NCBI RefSeq assembly: GCF_003071345.1
Contig: NZ_QCYK01000002.1
Span: 372,001-436,000, forward strand
Length of the DNA stretch: 64,000 nucleotides
Source: Chitinophaga parva
Lineage (GTDB): Bacteria; Bacteroidota; Bacteroidia; Chitinophagales; Chitinophagaceae
Reading direction: 5' to 3'
Positions 47,743 through 56,856 of this stretch are shown piece after piece. Every line of letters begins with the position of its first letter. Positions within the stretch are counted from its first letter, which is position 1. The notes beneath the pieces were generated by a model. The model was not told where the DNA came from. It did no database searches and saw only the letters and a list, made by a program, of their open reading frames with translations. Made by a program: the position numbers and the translations under genes.

Positions 47743-48040
47743 CTATTTTATTTGCATTTATCGTTTCATCAATTTGGGGCTCTTTACTTCTGTATAAAAT
47801 ATTTTCTTCATTGTCATGCCCTATAGAGTGCAACGTCTTTATAGGTTTTACTACACTGCAGGAACTTTAATAGGCCATGGCCATTAGAGAAGGGAATTAA
47901 ATATTTTGACTTAGACAATTGAAAATGTATTTTAAATTATTATCTTCAATTCGTGGAAAAGACCATTAATGCTACAATCAGTAATTAAAAAAGTCTGTAG
48001 CATACCTAAAAATGTAACCCTGTAAATAATGTTGTAGCAA

Positions 48041-48442
48041 ATGTTATCTATCGTTTACAACAAATCTGAACGTTTAAAATTTAATATTTTGAGAATTCCC
48101 CTGTTTGTAACAATCTTATACTTGTTTTGTATTTCATGCCAGTCAACAAAAGAATATCAGGCAAGTGAAATTAAAAGGATCCAATCTCTTTACAGAATCA
48201 AATTTATTCCAGATGCTAACACACCATCAAGAACACGGAAGGAAATCAAAATAGGACTTGAAGAATTGGAGCGAGCAGCAGCGCTTGCACCAGATTCAAT
48301 AGAAATTTCACAATATTCAGGACAAGATGCCGGACAAGCAGTAATTGATTCATTTTACAAAAACCATTATAAGATATTATATATCCAACAACATAATTTT
48401 CAGAGCAAACATAAAATTTTACTGCAACCCTCATCAAATTGA
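48041..48442 (+). CDS. Possible lipoprotein, 133 aa
   Basis: The frame contains a hydrophobic segment at ~18-34 (LRIPLFVTILYLFCISC) ending in a lipobox-like ISC. The rest is a polar helical chain with EELERAAALAPDSIEISQYS. It may be an exported small immunity or surface protein. Composition is AT-rich like the rest of the scar. The true start could be later than the listed one. Confidence 0.45.
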   Translation: MLSIVYNKSERLKFNILRIPLFVTILYLFCISCQSTKEYQASEIKRIQSLYRIKFIPDANTPSRTRKEIKIGLEELERAAALAPDSIEISQYSGQDAGQAVIDSFYKNHYKILYIQQHNFQSKHKILLQPSSN

Positions 48443-48524
48443 TTAAAATTAATCATTTGAGAATTCACGTTGTACATGTAGCCTCTTACTGACTTCGCCA
48501 AGCTTTTCACAATTTAAATTTTAT

Positions 48525-49238
48525 ATGAAATATTTCATTTATTTGTTTGCAGGGTCTTTGTCCCTCTTTATCGGATGTTCAAAGAATGACAAATCAGCTC
48601 CAGCCCATAAGGATGATTTAATTGACGGCTTTACATTGATTCAGGTCGATTCTATTGCAAAACATTATGGCGCCAAATTTACATCTGAGCCTGGATCTTC
48701 AATTGATCGAGGGATAAAAATCAGTGATTTTATCACCTTAATGGAATCCAGACATAAAGCAGGTTTTGGTTCAAGCGCTAAAGTAATCGAAGGAACTGTT
48801 ACTCCTCAAAGCCAGGGGGATGTATACAGTGATGGGGATGATGGGAACACCACTGTTCCGCTTTCTCAACAAGGTGGTCAGATTTTTAACCTAACATGGA
48901 GTTTTCCGAATTTATACGAATTGGCCTTTCCAAGTATTTATAACGCGATCTTCTCTTTTGGCCTTCCTGCAACAATAAATTCTTCCGATTTTCTTTATGC
49001 GGGAGCTACCATGCCAGCATTTCCAACAAGTTGGGGTTATTTACATCAGACTGGTACTATTTCTGGTTCTACTGCTGCCCTTAATCTAAATATCATTGGT
49101 CGGGAAACACAAATTTTGCATGTTGCTAATGGAAGTTTTACTACTTATTATATGGTTCAATTTAAAGTACAGAACCAGCCAATGCTGAATGGGGCCAAAA
49201 TACATGCAAACATTTCGCTCACACAGTTAAACCCTTAG
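48525..49238 (+). CDS. Lipoprotein of unknown function, 237 aa
   Basis: MKYFIYLFAGSLSLFIGC is a lipoprotein signal with lipobox FIGC (Cys18). The mature part is beta-rich with YSDGDDGNTTVPLSQQGGQI and LHQTGTISGSTAALNLNIIG, and ends HANISLTQLNP. It looks intact and is followed by a terminator at 49301. It resembles Bacteroidota surface lipoproteins with no assigned role. Probable cargo of the older integrated element. Confidence 0.6.
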   Translation: MKYFIYLFAGSLSLFIGCSKNDKSAPAHKDDLIDGFTLIQVDSIAKHYGAKFTSEPGSSIDRGIKISDFITLMESRHKAGFGSSAKVIEGTVTPQSQGDVYSDGDDGNTTVPLSQQGGQIFNLTWSFPNLYELAFPSIYNAIFSFGLPATINSSDFLYAGATMPAFPTSWGYLHQTGTISGSTAALNLNIIGRETQILHVANGSFTTYYMVQFKVQNQPMLNGAKIHANISLTQLNP

Positions 49239-49300
49239 TTTGTCTGACAAGGCCAAATTTTCAGACTGGCTTAAAAGGAGCAGGTCTTTAAAGAATATAG

Positions 49301-49330
49301 ATAGGCCCGCGGTAGCGGGCCTATTTCTTC
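49301..49330 (+). terminator. Intrinsic terminator
   Basis: ATAGGCCCGC pairs with GCGGGCCTAT over 10 bp around GGTA, then TTCTTCC. It lies 62 nt after the lipoprotein stop. 49331-49642 contains no gene I can support. Confidence 0.7.
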
Positions 49331-49642
49331 CTGGAAAAGATTTTAATGACACTTTTGCCAACCGTGGTTGCGAAAATTTTAGATCAGCCAATGTTGAAAA
49401 ATTGTTGCAAAAAGTCTTTATATCGCCCTAATTGGGCAAAGAAACGGTATGCAATAACTTAAAAGCCAATTTTTTAAATATTTGTATGATTTACATTATG
49501 TTAAATAGAAATCAATTCTTTGAATATTTGGGACTATTTCACTAAGTGTGTAAGTTTAAAAATCGAGGTAAACAGGGTGGGTTATATTTTTACCCGTCCT
49601 TCGAAAATAGTTAAAAATTGATTCAGGATCATACCCCAATTT

Positions 49643-50014
49643 CTAATGGGCATGGTCCATTTTTTTGAAGCTTTCCGCAATGGTATCAACGCTGGTGGTA
49701 AAAAATATGTGCTCTATCTGGCTGTTTCGCAGCTGGTCCACCAGTTCCAGGTTGTAGGCCCTGGGTATCAGATGGGCATCCAGGGCGGTGTTGAAAATCC
49801 GGTCACAGGTGCGGATGGTATCACTCATGGTGATGCGGTGGGCAGCTAAAAATGTCAGGACAGGCTCCCGGGTGATGGGCGGGAAAAGCTTCTGCCAAAA
49901 TGATCCAGATGCTACTCTGGCTGCCATAAAAAAGTCCATTGCAAACGCCGTATAGTCGTGGGGGGAATGGTGCCGATGATAACGACCCGGCAGGTGGTGG
50001 CCATGGGTGGTCAA
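49643..50014 (-). pseudogene. Truncated Mug/UDG-like DNA glycosylase
   Basis: About 95 C-terminal residues can be read: FWQKLFPPITREPVLTFLAA, HRITMSDTIRTCDRIFNTAL and NSQIEHIFFTTSVDTIAESF. The order sFW, f-L-x-x-H/r-I-x-x-S-D-x-x-R, and IxxIFFT is that of G:T/U-mismatch glycosylase-like proteins. The upstream catalytic region (G-x-x-P-G) is missing or degenerate. It is likely a broken host or element gene. Confidence 0.45.
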
Positions 50015-50157
50015 GGTATCGGTGGTGGGTGTGGCGGTTGCTAATAGACGCTGAATTTTTAATTCCTCGAATTGGAGATTCTGCTACTTTAGAAAGCTTT
50101 GATTTACCTTATTTTCTTAATAATCAATGTTATTTGACTCAAAATTCGTCCACTTGG

Positions 50158-50262
50158 GGCAACAAAAAATAGTTAAGATTTTTCTTAATTTGAATTTTCG
50201 AGGTCACGCATTAGCGTGGCCTTTTTGTTTTTCTGCAATTCACCATAGCTTTTCAATTTTTT
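50158..50262 (+). repeat. Direct repeat copy 2
   Basis: 105 bp matching 45937-46041 with five substitutions. The first hairpin reads TTAAGATTTTTCTTAA here, with both arms changed to keep pairing. The terminator reads GGTCACGC-ATTA-GCGTGGCC (50202-50221). Upstream bases (TTCGTCCACTTGGGGCAAC) look like a decayed tRNA T-arm and acceptor. Confidence 0.9.
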
Positions 50263-50270
50263 TAACCTGT

Positions 50271-50315
50271 TCTGATGCAGATTTTTTGAACCTTCAATTA
50301 GATATAAATACAGGG
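50271..50315 (+). pseudogene. Second integrase remnant
   Basis: The bases translate to SDADFLNLQLD, matching PDVDFLNLQLD of the integrase fragment at 46074-46427 at the same distance class from the terminator after a ~200-nt deletion. It shows that a second copy of the same integration module once stood here. Confidence 0.75.
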
Positions 50316-50411
50316 AAACATCCCCCCCTTTAACTACTCCGGCGAAGATCCCCTGCATTTGGTGGCGGTGCACCTGGTCTGCTAAATTTCCATGACTTGT
50401 TTATAAGGTAT

Positions 50412-52280
50412 TCAGGTCGTAGTCCTCGGCAACTCAATATAGAAGGTGCTGCCATTACCCGGAGAACTTTCGCACCAGATGGTACCGCCATGCGCTTTTA
50501 TGATCTGCCGGGAAATAGATAATCCAAGACCAAAAGACTGTTCTCCTGCGGTACCAGCTCTACGTGATATGGTGAACATATCAAATATTTTGTCTTTCAT
50601 GTCTTCTGGGATCCCGATTCCCTGATCCTGCACCCTGATTTGCACTTTGTCTGGCTTCGCCTCCAGCGACACCTGGATACGGGCGCCATTGGGGCTGAAT
50701 TTGATGGCGTTGGTAATGAGGTTACTTATCACACGCCAGATCTTTCCCCGGTTAACATGGATGATCACGTGTACTGCCGTCAGGATCAGCTGCTGCATTT
50801 TTTCCTTTGCCTTGAAGTCCAGCAGCTTTACACCATATTCAAGGAGCTCGTACATGTCCACCGACTCTATCAATAATTCTTCGGAGCGGGTATGCATGAG
50901 CAACAGGTCGTTCACGAGTTCCAGTGAATTTTCGCCGGAGGTTTTGAGCAGGTCCAGCATCATACGGTCATTATCGCTGCGAGGTCCGTCAAGTAACATC
51001 AGGTCGGCGATAGATGTCATGGCACCTATGGGGTTGCGTAGATCATGTGCTACTATTTTAAGCATCTGGGTATTGTCTGCCTGGCTTTGTTCAAGTGCGG
51101 CCATTGTATGCTGTAATTGTTGGAACTGGCTTGAGATGATTTTATTCATATGGCGGGAGCGGCGGTACAGGTAGTAAATAAAAGCCAGCAGCAGTATAGT
51201 GGTAGCGCAGATGCCTGCCAGCATCCATATTTGGGTGAGTTTGTTCCGGTTGCCGACTTCCAGTAAATGGTTCTTCTCCCTGATAGCACTATAAACAGTG
51301 TAATCACCGATGAATTTCTTCAGATTGTTATTGTCTTCCTCCAGTGCGGATGCCAGCAGTTTTTGTACATGGATGATCTGGTCTTTGTTGCCGATCAGTT
51401 CCGTGTTGGCCAGGATAACTTTCAATAACTGCAGGCTAAAGTTCTTATAGCCATTTTTCTCCGCGATTTCGTAGGCACGTGTATAGTACGCCAGTACACT
51501 GTCTGGTTTGTTTTGCAGACAATCTCCATACAGTATCAGCAAACTGATCTCCAGGTATTCCATTCCAGTATTGCGGGAGTGATCAAGCGCAGCCCTGATC
51601 AGGGGCAGTGCTTCGTCTATGCGATTGTTAGCGACCATGTACGTGGGAAGCATGAGCATAGCCAGTGACTGCATTGGCTGATCATTATACTTCTCCGCAT
51701 TAGCCCGTGCTTTAGCCAGGTAATATTTGATCGTATCCTCCGGGAGCTGTGGATTGTCCAGGCAATAGTTGAGGTAGAGCAGGGTCTGGATGCTGTCACC
51801 TTTCAATTGCTGCCCGAGCTCGAAGCCCCGGCGGCCGAAGCTGACAGCCTTTACGCTGTCCCCTATGTCCGTATAGACAGTTGACATATTAGAGACTACC
51901 TGGGCAACATTGGCAGAATCACCCATTTTCCGGTATGAGATCAGGCATTTATTGAACAGCTCCAGCGCTTCCTTATAAAGTCCTCTGAAATACAATGCTG
52001 CTGCGATCACATTATCAGCGTCGGTTTCACCTTTGGTGTATCGCAGCCGGGCCGAGAGCGCTTTTGCCGTCATGCCATAATAAAAGCAACTGTCAATGTC
52101 TTTCATATAAAACAGCATACCGATGCGATTAAGCTTGTCGGCAAACGCAATACTGTCTTTGATAGAAAGCAAATGTTGCTGTTCCTGCCTGATCGTGGCG
52201 GATTGTGCCATTACGCTCTTCTCCGAAGCGCAGAGGAATAGGCACAATACGAGAAGGGATAAGGGTGTTGAGAGTTTCAT
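50412..52280 (-). CDS. TPR-containing sensor histidine kinase
   Basis: Start ATG 52280 (MKLSTPLSLLVLCLFLCASE) gives a signal peptide. Residues ~30-340 are TPR-like helical pairs in the periplasm. A membrane helix lies at ~358-378 (MLAGICATTILLLAFIYYLY). HisKA has VAHDLRNPIG with the phospho-accepting His. ATPase boxes follow: N box NLITNAIKFSP, G1 DQGIGIPEDM, G2 FGLGLSISRQI. There is no receiver domain, so a separate regulator is expected. Such kinases in Bacteroidota sense envelope signals. Confidence 0.9.
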   Translation of the reverse strand: MKLSTPLSLLVLCLFLCASEKSVMAQSATIRQEQQHLLSIKDSIAFADKLNRIGMLFYMKDIDSCFYYGMTAKALSARLRYTKGETDADNVIAAALYFRGLYKEALELFNKCLISYRKMGDSANVAQVVSNMSTVYTDIGDSVKAVSFGRRGFELGQQLKGDSIQTLLYLNYCLDNPQLPEDTIKYYLAKARANAEKYNDQPMQSLAMLMLPTYMVANNRIDEALPLIRAALDHSRNTGMEYLEISLLILYGDCLQNKPDSVLAYYTRAYEIAEKNGYKNFSLQLLKVILANTELIGNKDQIIHVQKLLASALEEDNNNLKKFIGDYTVYSAIREKNHLLEVGNRNKLTQIWMLAGICATTILLLAFIYYLYRRSRHMNKIISSQFQQLQHTMAALEQSQADNTQMLKIVAHDLRNPIGAMTSIADLMLLDGPRSDNDRMMLDLLKTSGENSLELVNDLLLMHTRSEELLIESVDMYELLEYGVKLLDFKAKEKMQQLILTAVHVIIHVNRGKIWRVISNLITNAIKFSPNGARIQVSLEAKPDKVQIRVQDQGIGIPEDMKDKIFDMFTISRRAGTAGEQSFGLGLSISRQIIKAHGGTIWCESSPGNGSTFYIELPRTTT

Positions 52281-52649
52281 GAGGATGATGGTCAAGTCTG
52301 GTGTTTAATTTAAGCTTTTTTTAGGAAAATGTGGAGAAGATGTTGAACGGATGCCTACGAGATACGGCCTGCTTTTTATTATGCAATCCTATCCAGGGGC
52401 ATGGTGGCTGGAGCACGTAAATCATTCCTGGTCGCACCATATACAAATTGTAAAGATGCGGCGGCTCACTATCAAGAACTAAGCAACGACTGGTACCGCT
52501 TTATCAAATGACATTACGCTTGCGTATCGTAAGGAGTGCCTGTATAGGGCAAGTACACGATTACTTTACTTCGCAAACGTACCATCCTCCTGCATTTCCC
52601 CACTCCTCCATTTCCTCTTTTTTCTGTACATTCAGGTAAATACTTTTCC
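52281..52649. other. Non-coding interval
   Basis: About 370 bp between the histidine kinase and the MmcQ/YjbR gene. I see no gene, terminator or clear promoter in it. A short inverted repeat TTACG...CGTAA lies near 52512. Confidence 0.5.
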
Positions 52650-53003
52650 ATGAACATCGATAGCATTGTTTACCTGGAAAGACTACGCAACCTGGTGCAG
52701 GATCTGCCTGGCGTGGAGGAGGCCACCTCTTATGGTACCCCGGCATTTTTCGTAAAGAAGAAATTGTTTGCCCGCATGAAAGAAGACGGCGTGAGCCTGG
52801 TGGTGCACACCACAAACCGTAACGCACTTATGAAACGCCAGCCGGATATATTTTACATCACGGATCATTACCTGAACTATGAACCCTACGTGCTGGTGCG
52901 TATGAACAAAATAGACGATACCGGCCTCAAAGCCATGCTGGCGGCCTCCTGGAAATTACGTGCACCGGTTAAACTCCTGGGTGTGTATGAGCAACAATCC
53001 TGA
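52650..53003 (+). CDS. MmcQ/YjbR family protein
   Basis: 117 aa, the usual size. LPGVEEATSYGTPAFFVKKK (~19-38), KLFARMKEDGVSLVVHT and MLAASWKLRAPVKLL are the conserved parts of the YjbR (DUF419) fold, a double-wing DNA-binding-like domain. Function in the cell is not established. It stands alone on the plus strand. 53004-53204 is non-coding. Confidence 0.85.
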   Translation: MNIDSIVYLERLRNLVQDLPGVEEATSYGTPAFFVKKKLFARMKEDGVSLVVHTTNRNALMKRQPDIFYITDHYLNYEPYVLVRMNKIDDTGLKAMLAASWKLRAPVKLLGVYEQQS

Positions 53004-53204
53004 GCTCCGCAGCCTGCATACCACCTGTTGCATTGCCAGCGGAGGGCCTGCCGGTATGGTATACCATTCACCCATCCACGTTGCAGTGCCGGGAATAATT
53101 TCCCATGGGTATTGCACCTCCTGAAACGGTGGCCTTACCTGCGCCGCATTCCCGCGCGCTTCATTGGCATGGGCATTCGCCCGGAGCATGTGAAATAAAA
53201 GTAC

Positions 53205-53837
53205 TTATGCTTCCATCACTTCCCTGTATACTGCTTCAAACGTACTGTTCCGGTGCGTGGGCCACAGGGCAGAGAACTTTATCTCCACATTTCTCAGCAG
53301 CTGGATGCACAACAGCTTGTCGTCCTGGCTCAGGTCTTTCATGATCATGTTTGCATTGCGCAGGATGCGCGCCTTGCATTTCGCCATTACCTTTTCCCCC
53401 CGCGGCGTAAGTGACAGGCGTTTGCTGCGCTTGTCTTCCTTATCCTCCTGCTCTTCAATGAGGCCCTTTGCCTTCAGGCGGTTCAGCATATCCGTGCCGC
53501 TGGACAACTCAAAGAGGCTCGCATAGATCACGTCTGTTTTGCGCGGGTGTTTTTCCTGGTGGATATAGGTGAGCATACCAAATTCTTCCAGCTGGTTTAC
53601 TTCGGTTTCCTTCAAAGCCAGGTGCGCATAATAAAGGTTGAGTTTTTGAATGCGCCCAATGATCTTCAACAATAGACCGTCCGGAACATCTGGTACTACA
53701 CCCGCCACCAGCTTGCCTTTTGGCTGCTGCTGCTCCTGGTGGGCCAGGTAGTGCCGGCAAAAATCTTCAAGGCTGCCATCGGGGTGCTGGGCTTCAAATT
53801 TTCCCCACTCATTTACCAGGGCTACGGTTTTGTTCAT
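53205..53837 (-). CDS. MarR-family transcriptional regulator
   Basis: 210 aa. The wHTH is at ~85-165: LEEFGMLTYIHQEKHPRKTD, GTDMLNRLKAKGLIEEQED and DKRSKRLSLTPRGEKVM (wing with D-x-R-s-x-R-l-x-l-T-x-x-G). A longer N-terminal helix (~1-75) is present compared with minimal MarR proteins. It is divergent from two membrane genes and probably controls them and itself. Confidence 0.85.
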   Translation of the reverse strand: MNKTVALVNEWGKFEAQHPDGSLEDFCRHYLAHQEQQQPKGKLVAGVVPDVPDGLLLKIIGRIQKLNLYYAHLALKETEVNQLEEFGMLTYIHQEKHPRKTDVIYASLFELSSGTDMLNRLKAKGLIEEQEDKEDKRSKRLSLTPRGEKVMAKCKARILRNANMIMKDLSQDDKLLCIQLLRNVEIKFSALWPTHRNSTFEAVYREVMEA

Positions 53838-53954
53838 GTTATTTATTTCGGATTCGTTGTAAATATAAAAATATTGCTTCGAAAACCGTTATTTATACCG
53901 AAATCGTTATACTTTTGACGAAAATAATACGGTAACGAAATAAACTTTCCTTGT
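53838..53954. promoter_or_regulatory. Divergent promoter region, MarR operator candidates
   Basis: TACTTTTG at 53910-53917 is a perfect plus-strand -7 box 38 nt before the membrane gene. Three related AT-rich sites with CGAAAT or ATTCG/TCGTTA cores (around 53847, 53898 and 53930) surround it, consistent with repressor binding by the MarR protein. Confidence 0.55.
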
Positions 53955-54425
53955 ATGATCCTTCAGACCTTGTACCCGCTGGCCCTGGTGCTGCATCTTA
54001 CCGGCCTCACGTTATTGGCAGGAACTACCATTATTGATTACGTAGTGTTCAGAAAATTCTGGCGGCGTTTCCAGGCGGCGCCTAAAGATGGGCTGGCGGT
54101 GTTGCAGGTGCAGTCGCTTTTCCAGCCTTTCATTATTACCGGTATGTTGTTGCTCATTCTTTCCGGCGTGGGTATGATGGCGCTTACCGGCGGCGTGTTT
54201 GGAGAGCAGGTGTGGTTCCGGGTTAAGTTTGGTATTGTGCTGGTCATCATTGCCAATGGCATCCTGGTGGGGCGCAGGCTGGCGGCCCGTTTGCGTGGGT
54301 TGGTGAAAGATGAAAGCGGTGTACAGCAGGTAGCGGGCATGCGCCGCCCATTGGGCTGGTTCCATGCGGTGCAGCTTACCTGCTTTGCTATCATCATTGT
54401 ATTAAGTGTTTTCAAATTCAACTGA
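53955..54425 (+). CDS. Four-helix membrane protein (CopD/DUF2269-like)
   Basis: 156 aa with four hydrophobic helices: ~5-25 (LALVLHLTGLTLLAGTTIID), ~55-75, ~85-105 and ~130-152. The early HLTGL...R pattern recalls CopD/DUF2269-like quinone- or copper-linked membrane proteins, but that is tentative. It is co-transcribed with the DoxX-like gene 13 nt downstream and faces the MarR gene. Confidence 0.6.
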   Translation: MILQTLYPLALVLHLTGLTLLAGTTIIDYVVFRKFWRRFQAAPKDGLAVLQVQSLFQPFIITGMLLLILSGVGMMALTGGVFGEQVWFRVKFGIVLVIIANGILVGRRLAARLRGLVKDESGVQQVAGMRRPLGWFHAVQLTCFAIIIVLSVFKFN

Positions 54426-54438
54426 TAAAACAAACAGT

Positions 54439-54810
54439 ATGAAAAATTATGCATGGCCTTATTGGGCAATTACGGGGGGCATCAGTTTCTTTATGTTATT
54501 CAGTGCCTGGTTTTCCGGTACGCATGCAGAGGCCTTTGCCGCATTCGGTTTTCCCGAATATTTCAGGATAGAGCTTACATTGGCCAAGATCGCCGGCGCC
54601 ATGTTGTTATTGTTTCCCCAAACGCCGGATCGCGTGCGGGAGTGGATCTATGCGGGATTTGGTATCTGCCTTATCTCTGCATTCATTGCCAAGGTGGCTA
54701 CACACTATCCTGTGGCGCAAACGGTGGAAACGCCCGTGGTGCTGGTCTTGATGGTACTGGGGGTCTGGTACCTGGATAAAATGAAAAAGAAATATGTGGT
54801 GGTACAGTAG
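54439..54810 (+). CDS. DoxX-like membrane protein
   Basis: The ATG at 54439 (MKNYAWPYWAITGGISFFML) gives 123 aa with four helices. EYFRIELTLAKIAGAMLLLF with its L-x-x-x-K-x-x-G is the DoxX-family hallmark. These are small inner-membrane proteins linked to redox or oxidative stress. Controlled together with the upstream gene by the MarR protein. Confidence 0.8.
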   Translation: MKNYAWPYWAITGGISFFMLFSAWFSGTHAEAFAAFGFPEYFRIELTLAKIAGAMLLLFPQTPDRVREWIYAGFGICLISAFIAKVATHYPVAQTVETPVVLVLMVLGVWYLDKMKKKYVVVQ

Positions 54811-54868
54811 GGGCAGGGTGGCAAGATGGAGGACTGTGCTGCACCTTGCCGCCTTGTTATTGGAATGG

Positions 54869-55339
54869 TTATTTTTTGTAGTGGGTGATGATATCGTCTA
54901 TGCGCTTGTCTGCGAAGAATGGCAAGGTATCTACCAGTTTGATCTCTTTGAATAACGTGTGTTGGATATTCAATATGTAATTGTACTCCTGCGGCACTAC
55001 AGCGGAAGGCGCCTTTAACACAGGATAGCGCCCTTCATCGTACCACCTGTCGCCCAGCGGCTGCGTCAGTGTATAGTCGTGGTCAATGTTCCATCTTTTG
55101 GGAAGGTCCTGCTTCTGGATATACAGCACCTCCAATGTATCCGGTACATAGATAACCATGATGCGAAAGTCTTCGTTAAAGCCCGCACCATTACGATGTA
55201 CGAGGTTTTCCAGCATGCCCAGTGCAATGCTGCCGGCAGTGTAGATCACTTTCTTTCCTTCTGAATTAAAACGGCCACTGAACCCGCTGGCATATAATTG
55301 CCCCGCATACTTTTTATGTACGATCCTGTAGACTAACAT
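54869..55339 (-). CDS. RES-domain toxin
   Basis: 156 aa. VYRIVHKKYAGQLYASGFSG, GRFNSEGKKVIYTAGSIAL (R-x-N-x-x-G ... Y and S-x-x-x-A) and WYDEGRYPVLKAPSAVVPQE are the conserved RES parts. RES toxins are NAD+-degrading enzymes with Arg-Tyr-Glu-Ser-type active residues; the fold is related to ADP-ribosyltransferases. The antitoxin gene lies 12 nt upstream in the same operon. Normal length, so probably active. Confidence 0.9.
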   Translation of the reverse strand: MLVYRIVHKKYAGQLYASGFSGRFNSEGKKVIYTAGSIALGMLENLVHRNGAGFNEDFRIMVIYVPDTLEVLYIQKQDLPKRWNIDHDYTLTQPLGDRWYDEGRYPVLKAPSAVVPQEYNYILNIQHTLFKEIKLVDTLPFFADKRIDDIITHYKK

Positions 55340-55351
55340 GCGCGGAATAAT

Positions 55352-55858
55352 TTAAAGTGAGTAGCCCTCTGCCATCCGATCCAGCTCCTGTGATACGAGG
55401 TCTACGCCACCCGGTGTATGCAGCCAGTCAATATACTTTTCTTTGGATTTCCACATGGGTTTGTTCAGCCAGTTCTTAACTTCCGTGAGGTTGCCCAGCA
55501 GCTCTTCCCCTTTTTTAAACAACGTGATGACTTTGAGCAAATGCTCTGCCTTGGTGGGTTCCAGCATTTTCTGCTGCTCCTTGTAATTAGACAGGGTGCG
55601 GGTTGTCATGTTGATCATCTCCGCCAGTAATTTGTCGGGCATGTCCACCATGCTGGCAAAGCTGTAGAACACGTCTGTGTCCACGCCGGCCCTTGCCACG
55701 CGCACGATCACCTGCAGTGGCCCGGTAATATTATCATACTTGCCTTTCAGCTGCCCATGCTTGTCATTCCTGATCCAGGTTAAGTTGTTCGGCTTGGGTG
55801 TGGTGGCTGTTTTTGTTACGGAGGCCGCCTTTTTTCCGCGGGAAGTGGACAGGGCCAT
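55352..55858 (-). CDS. Xre/MbcA/ParS-type antitoxin
   Basis: The ATG at 55858 (MALSTSRGKKAASVTKTATT) is preferred over an ATG at 55957, which adds a non-conserved leader. Of 168 aa, ~60-110 is the Xre-like HTH (MPDKLLAEMINMTTRTLSNY) and ~110-168 the DUF2384 toxin-binding end (GNLTEVKNWLNKPMWKSKEK, then GVDLVSQELDRMAEG). It neutralises the RES toxin and represses the operon. Confidence 0.88.
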   Translation of the reverse strand: MALSTSRGKKAASVTKTATTPKPNNLTWIRNDKHGQLKGKYDNITGPLQVIVRVARAGVDTDVFYSFASMVDMPDKLLAEMINMTTRTLSNYKEQQKMLEPTKAEHLLKVITLFKKGEELLGNLTEVKNWLNKPMWKSKEKYIDWLHTPGGVDLVSQELDRMAEGYSL

Positions 55859-56014
55859 GGTGTAGTGATTTGGGTTCCCAGTGAAGGTAGTTGAAAATAT
55901 TCCATTTGAAAAATGAAAATTTTCACCATATAAAACGCATAGTGCAAACGTTGGCATTTTTAGCTTGTTTATATCCGCTTTTTCCCTATTTTTATCTCAA
56001 ATTCCACGTCGCAC

Positions 56015-56623
56015 TTGTATGTAACCGCTTTACATAATGAACCTGTATTATTGCACCGGATCGCGCAGGGCGACCAGGATGCGTTCCGCTGTTTCTTCGA
56101 TCACTACACACCGCTGCTCTACACTTTTGTGCTCCGCCTTACTAAATCCAGGTCGGATGCGGAGGAGATTGTGCAGGACACTTTCCTGAAGATATGGAAT
56201 CATCGGGAAAGCCTGCCGTTCATTGAAAAGCCGGGCCGCTATTGTTATGTGATTGCACGCAACCAGGCGCTGGACTACCTGCGCAAAGCCGCCAGGGACC
56301 AGCATTTGCTGGACCAGGTGTGGAGCCGCATTGCCGGTGAGGAAGACCATAGCCTGGAGCAGGAGTTGCAGGCCAGGGAGTATAACCGGCTGATAGAGGA
56401 AGCCCTGCATGTACTGCCGGAGCAGAAACAGCTGGTGTTCCAGCTTAGCCGGCGCGAAGGACTAAGCCAGCTGGAGATCGCAGAGAAACTGGGGCTTTCC
56501 AAAAGCCGCATCAACAATATACTGGTGGAAGTACTGCAATACGTGCGTACCTTCCTGCGCCAGCATTCCCGTCTCATGGCCCTGGTCTTCTGGATCACTG
56601 CCTGGGAATATCTTTTCAAATAA
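56015..56623 (+). CDS. ECF-type RNA polymerase sigma factor
   Basis: 202 aa. Region 2 is FRCFFDHYTPLLYTFVLRLT with DAEEIVQDTFLKIW, and region 4 is LPEQKQLVFQLSRREGLSQL with EIAEKLGLSKSRINN. It ends with a hydrophobic C-terminal helix, LMALVFWITAWEYLF, seen in several Bacteroidota FecI-like sigmas. It works with the FecR protein encoded next to recruit polymerase to a SusC/SusD operon. Confidence 0.92.
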   Translation: MYVTALHNEPVLLHRIAQGDQDAFRCFFDHYTPLLYTFVLRLTKSRSDAEEIVQDTFLKIWNHRESLPFIEKPGRYCYVIARNQALDYLRKAARDQHLLDQVWSRIAGEEDHSLEQELQAREYNRLIEEALHVLPEQKQLVFQLSRREGLSQLEIAEKLGLSKSRINNILVEVLQYVRTFLRQHSRLMALVFWITAWEYLFK

Positions 56624-56856
56624 CCTCTTCCCATTTATAGCTAAACTGATACGACCGCAATGCGGCCATGGCAGCCTGTTTTAGGTCCTATGGCCGGCAT
56701 TTGCGGGTTGCTTTTCTGGGGTCGTCCCCCGGTTCTTTTACAGCCACAACCCCGGATAAAAATATTTTTTCAAAAACCCGGTTATGGTGTGCTTCCACAT
56801 TCGTCATTATATACAGCGGGCAGTAGCCCGTTTATACACTCAACTAAAAATTGGAC

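Noticed and set aside
49240..49431. Open frame of 63 codons after the lipoprotein
   Set aside because: It reads through a terminator hairpin and lacks a credible start or homology pattern.
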